A stretch of 64,000 nucleotides of DNA, taken from Mycolicibacterium aromaticivorans JS19b1 = JCM 16368 (GTDB lineage Bacteria; Actinomycetota; Actinomycetes; Mycobacteriales; Mycobacteriaceae). The stretch covers positions 1,550,001-1,614,000 of the forward strand of contig NZ_JALN02000001.1 of the NCBI RefSeq assembly GCF_000559085.1. Direction: 5' to 3'. Of the stretch, positions 59,136 through 64,000 are shown piece by piece. The notes beneath the pieces were generated by a model. The model made no database searches, was not told where the DNA came from, and saw only the letters and a program-made list of their open reading frames with translations. Position 1 is the first letter of the stretch, and every line of letters begins with the position of its first letter. The position numbers and the translations under genes were made by a program.

Positions 59136-60161
59136 CTACGCGCGCCCCCGCACCCCGGAGTCGACGACTTTGACCGGCTTGTGCGGGTAGCGTCGCTCGG
59201 CATGTGCCTTCGCCGCTGAATTGGGCAGCACGTAAAGGGTTTCCACCTTCTCCTGCAACGGCCGCAACACCAGGTCCATAAAGGCTTTGCGGTCATCCAG
59301 ATAGGGTTCGATGACATCCTCGCCGGCCGGGCAGACCGCCAGGCAGTAGGCCGCTTTGTAGTTGGCCTTGAACGACAGGCTCTGCCACATCGAGGCGTTC
59401 TCCGAATCGGTTACCCGCGAACGAAAGTCGGCCGCATCCTCGCTGTCGGCGATGGTCTGCGCCCAGTCGGTGAATCCACCCATGAACTCGCGGTAGTTGT
59501 GCACCGAGCAGGCCAGGAAGTCGAACTCGCCGTCTTTCTTGATGGCACCGACGGGGCAGGCTGCCACACAGAGCTTGCATTCCAGGCAGGGTGAATAGTC
59601 CAGTGGTGCACCGTAACTACTGACCGGTGCGTCAACGAGAATTGTGGCAAGCAAAACGAAGTTGCCGAATTTGGGGTGGATGACATTGCGGTGGATGCCC
59701 ATCACACCCAGTCCCGCGGCCACCGCGACGGGCTTGTGGGCGACCACCCAGATCCGGCCCGGGTAGCGGTCCATCTCCATCGGGAACGTGGCCGAGGGGT
59801 TGAGCGCCCGGTGGCCGGCATCCTCGAGGGCGCGGGTGATCCGGTGCGCGGCCTCGTTGATGATCTCCCCGCTGCGGTGGAACTCCTGATTGGCCACACT
59901 GCGCGCGACCGAGCGCACGTTGTCCCGATTCATCCGGACCACCAGCGATATGTAACTTCGCGTGCCGGGCAGGGCAGCCTCGACGTGCTCGCGTTCGCCC
60001 GCGAGGTCGGGGTTGTCGACAGCGGCGAATGCCACGTCGTCGGCGCCGGCGGCCAGACAGATCTCACGGAGCCACTCGGCGTCGATCAGCGGCGCCGGCG
60101 TTGTGCGCTGCCTGGCCCGCACCGCCTGCACAGTCGGATGGTCGGAGAGTTGAGGACGCAT
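59136..60161 (-). CDS. 4Fe-4S oxidoreductase, QueG-like (epoxyqueuosine reductase family)
   Basis: 341 residues, no signal or membrane segment. The ferredoxin motif is CLECKLCVAACPVG (about 195-208). A second, shorter CLAVCPAGED occurs near residue 285, and an N-terminal reductase domain (ADDVAFAAVDNPDL, YISLVVRMNRDNV) precedes them. This resembles QueG and the corrinoid-dependent reductase group, but a complete second Cys set is not visible, so epoxyqueuosine reduction is uncertain. ATG at 60161 with TACTAT 8 nt upstream on minus suggests a leaderless transcript. Divergent from the MFS-USP gene. Confidence 0.72.
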   Translation of the reverse strand: MRPQLSDHPTVQAVRARQRTTPAPLIDAEWLREICLAAGADDVAFAAVDNPDLAGEREHVEAALPGTRSYISLVVRMNRDNVRSVARSVANQEFHRSGEIINEAAHRITRALEDAGHRALNPSATFPMEMDRYPGRIWVVAHKPVAVAAGLGVMGIHRNVIHPKFGNFVLLATILVDAPVSSYGAPLDYSPCLECKLCVAACPVGAIKKDGEFDFLACSVHNYREFMGGFTDWAQTIADSEDAADFRSRVTDSENASMWQSLSFKANYKAAYCLAVCPAGEDVIEPYLDDRKAFMDLVLRPLQEKVETLYVLPNSAAKAHAERRYPHKPVKVVDSGVRGRA

Positions 60162-60163
60162 AC

Positions 60164-60187
60164 CTAGGTATAGTACTACATACCCAG
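60164..60187. promoter_or_regulatory. Divergent promoter/operator, QueG-like gene / MFS-USP gene
   Basis: CTAGGTAT (60164-60171) and ATACCCAG (60180-60187) form an inverted repeat with one mismatch in eight. Inside it, TATAGT on plus (60169-60174) and TACTAT on minus (60175-60170) are overlapping -10 candidates. A regulator bound here would affect both genes. Between 60188 and 60338 I see only the MFS gene leader. Confidence 0.45.
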
Positions 60188-60338
60188 ATGGGTGGTGATG
60201 CGGAGCACGTCATCGCGCGAAATGCGGAATATTTGTTACCTATGTAAAGTTGTTTCACGCCATGCCCTGTCTTCTCGCGTCCCCACATCCGGTGTCGGCG
60301 CATCGCGCTCACGCAGCAGCGACCGTAGGACCGAGCTG

Positions 60339-62357
60339 ATGCGCCAGGGCCCGCTCGCGGGGCGCTATCCGGCGGTGGCCGCCATGGTCACCCTCGCCCT
60401 GATCCCCTACCTTGCGCTGTCGGCCGCGCTGGATCCGCTCGTGCCGATCATCACCGAGCAATTGCACATGACGACCCAGGCGATGGCACTGAGTTCAGGT
60501 CTGGGTAACGCGGCCTACGCCGTCGGTACGGTGCTCGCGGTGCAATTCGCGCAACATCTTCCGCAGCGGCGAATGCTGCTCCTGTACGCCGTGGTCCTCG
60601 TCATCGGATCGGTCATCGCCGCGGCCGCGCCGAATGCCACCGCCTTCATCGCCGGCCACGTCCTGCAGGGACTTGCGACCAGCATGCTGCTGATCGCCGC
60701 CGCCCCGCCGCTGACGATCGGATTTCCGCGGGACAAGCTCCGCAACACCGCGGTCATCATGAACATGTGCGTGTTCGGGGCCGTCGCACTCGGGCCGTTC
60801 CTCGGCGGTGTGCAGGCCGAGGCGCACGCCTGGCGGCCGCTGTTCTGGATCGTCGCCGCCGTCGCACTGGCGGCTCTCGTCCTGGCGGCGCTGACGTTCG
60901 ACGACGCACCTCCTGCCGACCCGGAGGCGCCGCGCGATCTGAAGGCGATCGGGCTGGCGACCGTCGGATGTACGGCCGCGTTCGTCGGCGCGGCGCAGCT
61001 GAGCACCCACGAGATCTCCGACTTCGCCGTCACCGCACCGATGTTCGGCGGCCTGGCCCTCATCGTGGCGCTGATCGTGTACCAGTTCCGCGCGCACCGA
61101 CCGCTGCTGACCATCCGCACGATGTTGACCAGTGCGATCCCGGTGGCGGGCGTCGGCGTCGCATTGTTCGCCGCGGCCGCATCGATCGCCGCAACCACTC
61201 TCACCGCGGCCGTGTTCATGCAGCACTTCAGCCCGGTTCAGGTGGGCCTGCTCTACCTACCGGAGCTGGGCGGCGCGATCGTCATGGCCGTGGTGTTCGG
61301 CGTCGTCATCAGCCGCCGTGCCATGCACTTCCTGCCGCTCGTCGGTATGGGCTTGCTGGCGGCCGGTATCGCGGTGTTCCGGGCATCGCTGCCGGCGAAT
61401 GTGCCCCTGGCACTTGTCGGTTCCGCGCTGACGGGCTTGGCATTGGGCGCCACCGTCGCGCCCGCTCTGTTCGTCGCCGGGTTCTCCCTGCGGTCCAACA
61501 GCCTCCAGCGCGTGTTCGCGATCATCGAATTGCTGCGCGCCGTCGCAGCATTCATGGTGGCCCCGATCTTCGCGCACCTCGCGACGCGCTACTCCGGTGA
61601 CCTGCTGGAAGGCACCAACGTCGCCCTGTGGGTGGGATTCGCACTCGCGATCGGCGGCGCGATGTTCGGCGTCGCCGTCTACGCGCTCAGCGGCGCCCGC
61701 CCGCAGACACCGGATCTCGACGAGTTCCTCGACGGCGACTCCCCTGCGTGGTACTCACCTCCGCTGCTGGCGCGTCTGCGTGGCCTGCCGCCCGCACCCC
61801 CCGCCATCGCCGCGCAGCCTTCCACACCGCCCGTCGCGCATCGTCACCCGTCGCACGCGGCAGGCCCGATACTCTTCGCCTACGACGGTTCCGATTTGGC
61901 CCGGTATGCGATTACCCAAGCTGCGCAACAGCTTTCACCCTATCGTGACGCTGTGGTGGTCTGCGTCTGGCAGCCGGTCGACGTGGGCTTCGCGCCGAGC
62001 GACAACCGGCCATTCGACGCCGACTGCGCCGGCGAGGTCCGCCGGGCCGCCGAACAGACCGCCGCGCACGGCGCCACCCTGGCGCGTGCGGCGGGATTCG
62101 AGTCGTGCAGCCTCGCGATCGAGGCGGCACCGACCTGGAAGGGCATCGTCGACGCCGCCGATCAGCACGACGCCGGCCTGATCGTTCTCGGTCCGCACCG
62201 TCGCAGCGGTCTGTTCGGACACCTACAGGGCAGCGTCGCGGCGGCGGTTCTGTCCCACACCACCATTCCGGTCCTTCTGGTCCCCCAGCCGTCAGGCGAC
62301 CGGGAGCCGGCGGCGCCGCCGATTCGTCAGAAAGCGGGAGTAGCCTCGGCGCGGTGA
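60339..62357 (+). CDS. MFS transporter fused to a universal stress protein domain
   Basis: 672 residues. An N-terminal major facilitator exporter (about 1-465, 12-14 helices; LDPLVPIITEQLHM, HVLQGLATSMLLIAAAPPLTIGF, LGPFLGGVQAEAHAWRPLFW), a Pro-rich linker (LPPAPPAIAAQPSTPPVAH), and a C-terminal UspA domain (about 510-655) with FAYDGSDLARYAI, LIVLGPHRRSGLFGHLQGSV (the ATP-binding G-rich loop) and IPVLLVPQ. ATG at 60339 has AGGA about 8 nt upstream; an in-frame extension to 60192 has no family match. The USP domain could regulate export by ATP/energy status. It overlaps the next gene by GTGA. Confidence 0.78.
   Translation: MRQGPLAGRYPAVAAMVTLALIPYLALSAALDPLVPIITEQLHMTTQAMALSSGLGNAAYAVGTVLAVQFAQHLPQRRMLLLYAVVLVIGSVIAAAAPNATAFIAGHVLQGLATSMLLIAAAPPLTIGFPRDKLRNTAVIMNMCVFGAVALGPFLGGVQAEAHAWRPLFWIVAAVALAALVLAALTFDDAPPADPEAPRDLKAIGLATVGCTAAFVGAAQLSTHEISDFAVTAPMFGGLALIVALIVYQFRAHRPLLTIRTMLTSAIPVAGVGVALFAAAASIAATTLTAAVFMQHFSPVQVGLLYLPELGGAIVMAVVFGVVISRRAMHFLPLVGMGLLAAGIAVFRASLPANVPLALVGSALTGLALGATVAPALFVAGFSLRSNSLQRVFAIIELLRAVAAFMVAPIFAHLATRYSGDLLEGTNVALWVGFALAIGGAMFGVAVYALSGARPQTPDLDEFLDGDSPAWYSPPLLARLRGLPPAPPAIAAQPSTPPVAHRHPSHAAGPILFAYDGSDLARYAITQAAQQLSPYRDAVVVCVWQPVDVGFAPSDNRPFDADCAGEVRRAAEQTAAHGATLARAAGFESCSLAIEAAPTWKGIVDAADQHDAGLIVLGPHRRSGLFGHLQGSVAAAVLSHTTIPVLLVPQPSGDREPAAPPIRQKAGVASAR
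62341..62346 (+). promoter_or_regulatory. Possible internal -10 (TAGCCT) before the methyltransferase gene
   Basis: TAGCCT ends 7 nt before the GTG at 62354 and lies inside the end of the MFS-USP gene. It could give a leaderless second transcript in addition to translational coupling. Confidence 0.3.
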
Positions 62358-63004
62358 ACACCCTGCGCGATCCTAAGGTGGCCGCGGCCATCGACCGTAT
62401 GTATGCCGAAGCAAGCGGGCAGATGGCCCAACTCCACGAGCGCGGCGCCCAATTGCGGGCGGCGAAGACCGCACAGGAACGCGCCGACGCGTTCAGCGAC
62501 TTCTATCTTCCGGTGACCCCCGAGTCGGGCCTGCTGCTCTACACCCTGGTCCGCGCGACCCGGCCTGCACTCGTGGTGGAGTTCGGAACGTCGTTGGGGC
62601 TCTCCACAATTCATCTGGCCAGCGCGGTCCGGGACAACGGCAGCGGGCGGGTGGTGACCACCGAGCTCAGCGCCGCCAAGGTCGCCGCCGCCCGGAAGAC
62701 CTTCGCCGGGGTCGGTCTGGACGATCTGATCACCGTGCTTGCCGGCGATGCCACGCAGACGCTCGCCACCATCGACGAGACGGTGGGGTTCGTTCTACTG
62801 GACGGTTGGAAGGATCTGTACGTCCCGGTCGTCCAGGTGCTGGAGCCTCGGCTGAGCGACGGGGCCCTGGTGGTCGCCGACAACACCGGACTGGCCGACG
62901 CGCAGCCGTATGTCGAGTACGTCCGCGACCCCGCGAACGGTTTTGTCGGCGTGAGCTTTCCGGTGCGGGACTCCGATGCGATGGAGATCAGCTGCCGGGT
63001 CTGA
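62354..63004 (+). CDS. Class I SAM-dependent O-methyltransferase
   Basis: 216 residues from GTG at 62354, overlapping the upstream stop (GTGA). The SAM-binding motif is VVEFGTSLGLSTIHLA, followed by VTTELSAAKVAAARKTF, GDATQTLATI, VGFVLLDGWKDLYVPV and GALVVADNTGL, the order typical of catechol-O-methyltransferase-like bacterial enzymes. Substrate unknown; coupling to the exporter suggests it may act on the same compound class. It ends 6 nt before the 3' end of the convergent ligase gene. Confidence 0.83.
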   Translation: MNTLRDPKVAAAIDRMYAEASGQMAQLHERGAQLRAAKTAQERADAFSDFYLPVTPESGLLLYTLVRATRPALVVEFGTSLGLSTIHLASAVRDNGSGRVVTTELSAAKVAAARKTFAGVGLDDLITVLAGDATQTLATIDETVGFVLLDGWKDLYVPVVQVLEPRLSDGALVVADNTGLADAQPYVEYVRDPANGFVGVSFPVRDSDAMEISCRV

Positions 63005-63010
63005 ACAGGG

Positions 63011-64000
63011 CTAGGTGACCAGCGCGACCGAGTTGGCGCGACGCAGCTTGCCCGACGGCGTCTTCGGAATGGTGCCCGGCCCGAGGACGACAACGTTGCG
63101 CGGGCGCACGTCGACCTCGGCGACCACCTCGTGTGCCACTTCGTGCTCGATGCGCCGCACCGCGGCGGGATCCTGCCAGGCGTTGGATTCGACGGCCACC
63201 GCGAAGGTCTCGCGGGAGTGGCCGGCATCCAGGCGCACCGCGACCGCACAGCCGGGGCGCACCCCTTCCACACGTCCGGCGGCCCGCTCGATGTCGGTCG
63301 GGTAGATGTTGCGGCCGGCCATGATGATGACGTCCTTGACCCGGCCGCACACCACGACGTGACCGTTCTCCAGCAGGTAGCCGAGGTCACCGGTGTCGTA
63401 CCAGCCGCATTCGTCCTGCGCGGGCACGAAGCCACCCATGGTGATGTAGCCGGGCGTCAGCGACTCACCGCGCAGCTCAATGATGCCCACACCGCGGGCC
63501 GGCAACACGTTGCCGTCCTCGTCGACGATGCGCGCCTCGAGGTCCTTGAGCAGCGGGCCGAGCGTGGCAAGCCGGCGGGTGTTGCCCTTCGATGCGGGAA
63601 CGGCGCGGCGCAGTGCGGCCAGCAGATCGGCGTCGACCTCGTCGACGACCAGGCCCGCGCCGCACTCGGAGAACGAGACCGCCAGAGTGGTCTCGGCCAT
63701 GCCGTAGGCCGGCAGGATCGCCTCGGGCTGGAGGCCGAACGGCTTGCCGGCGTCCAGCAGGTCCTCAACGTCTGCGGGATCCACGGGCTCGGCACCGGAC
63801 AGAGCGAAGCGGAGCGTGGACAGGTCGAACTCGCCGGGCTTGGCCTGGCGGCGAAGGCGCTTGGCGAACAACGCGTACGCGAAGTTCGGCGCCGCGGTCA
63901 TGGTGCCCTTGTACTTGTCGATCAGCTTGGCCCACAGCAGGGTGTCGCGCAGGAAGTCCATCGGCGTGACCTTGACCAACTCGGCACCGAAGTACATCGG
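63011..64000 (-). CDS. Fatty-acyl-AMP ligase/acyl-CoA synthetase (Pks16-like), C-terminal part
   Basis: The 3' end of an adenylating enzyme whose N-terminus is beyond the right edge. Visible: [54 protein letters not shown] and the catalytic lysine in [10 protein letters not shown]. The NIYPTDIE motif and the GMAETTLAV block are typical of the FadD/FAAL group, including Rv1013 (pks16), which has this place in M. tuberculosis next to pth. It likely activates a fatty acid as acyl-AMP; whether the acceptor is CoA or a carrier protein cannot be told from this part. Confidence 0.85.
   Translation of the reverse strand, partial: PMYFGAELVKVTPMDFLRDTLLWAKLIDKYKGTMTAAPNFAYALFAKRLRRQAKPGEFDLSTLRFALSGAEPVDPADVEDLLDAGKPFGLQPEAILPAYGMAETTLAVSFSECGAGLVVDEVDADLLAALRRAVPASKGNTRRLATLGPLLKDLEARIVDEDGNVLPARGVGIIELRGESLTPGYITMGGFVPAQDECGWYDTGDLGYLLENGHVVVCGRVKDVIIMAGRNIYPTDIERAAGRVEGVRPGCAVAVRLDAGHSRETFAVAVESNAWQDPAAVRRIEHEVAHEVVAEVDVRPRNVVVLGPGTIPKTPSGKLRRANSVALVT

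Overview
The window comes from a high-GC actinobacterium of the family Mycobacteriaceae, most likely a fast-growing, Mycolicibacterium-type species. Evidence: an ESX-4 type VII secretion locus, cutinase-like serine esterases, F420-type luciferase-like enzymes, Lpq-type lipoproteins, many GTG starts, GTGA/ATGA gene overlaps and many TANNNT -10 boxes placed 6-8 nt before a start codon (leaderless style). Gene order follows two blocks I recall from M. tuberculosis, joined head to tail near 26-27 kb: an Rv3444c-Rv3464-like block (left) and an Rv1013-Rv1031-like block (right). Rv numbers are from memory; no database search was possible.

Layout. 1-266: 5' end of a GAF/HTH-type regulator leaving the window. 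0.4-9.8 kb: ESX-4 (esxT, esxU, an Rv3446c-family gene and eccC4 on minus; eccD4 and mycP4 on plus; eccB4 on minus). 9.8-11.5 kb: a CGNR zinc-finger protein divergent from an EamA exporter. 11.5-14.3 kb: four tandem cutinase-like esterases. 14.3-19.0 kb (minus): infA-rpmJ-rpsM-rpsK-rpsD-rpoA-rplQ-truA. 19.3-25.2 kb (plus): a response regulator fused to a thioredoxin-reductase-like flavoprotein, a cNMP-binding-domain histidine kinase, and three tandem luciferase-like monooxygenases. 25.2-26.9 kb: rmlB and a degenerate LysA-like protein. 27.1-38.5 kb: a potassium island: an extra micropeptide gene, kdpFABCDE all in one direction, a 34-residue Cys/His-rich peptide, a winged-helix regulator, a KimA-like K+ transporter and a DUF4383 protein. 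38.5-42.8 kb (minus): lpqU, eno, divIC/ftsB-like, DUF501, ppx. 43.0-46.4 kb: efeUOB behind two adjacent IdeR-box-like sequences. 46.4-51.9 kb (minus): TetR regulator, mfd, mazG. 52.0-57.9 kb (plus): tRNA-Gln, glmU, prs, arsC-like, lpqT, an SDR, rplY, pth. 58.0-64.0 kb: two small membrane-protein genes with interpenetrating 3' ends, a QueG-like iron-sulphur protein, an MFS-USP fusion, an O-methyltransferase and a truncated FadD/FAAL-type ligase.

How the parts work together. ESX-4 supplies a minimal type VII machine (EccB, EccC, EccD, mycosin and an Esx pair); the neighbouring esterases are exported enzymes. The Kdp system and the KimA-like permease are two K+ uptake routes with their two-component control. 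efeUOB imports iron, probably under IdeR repression. The rest is largely core translation, cell-wall precursor, repair and nucleotide metabolism.

Most worth a second look: the Cys/His-rich micropeptide after kdpE; the response-regulator/flavoprotein fusion that lacks the CxxC of thioredoxin reductase and its cNMP-sensing kinase partner; the extra micropeptide ahead of kdpF; the roughly 110-residue insertion in KdpC; the mirrored leaderless promoters between eccC4 and eccD4; and the convergent gene pair near 58.5 kb that appears to have lost both stop codons. No insertion sequence, prophage or CRISPR array was seen, and no gene-free stretch exceeds 300 bases.
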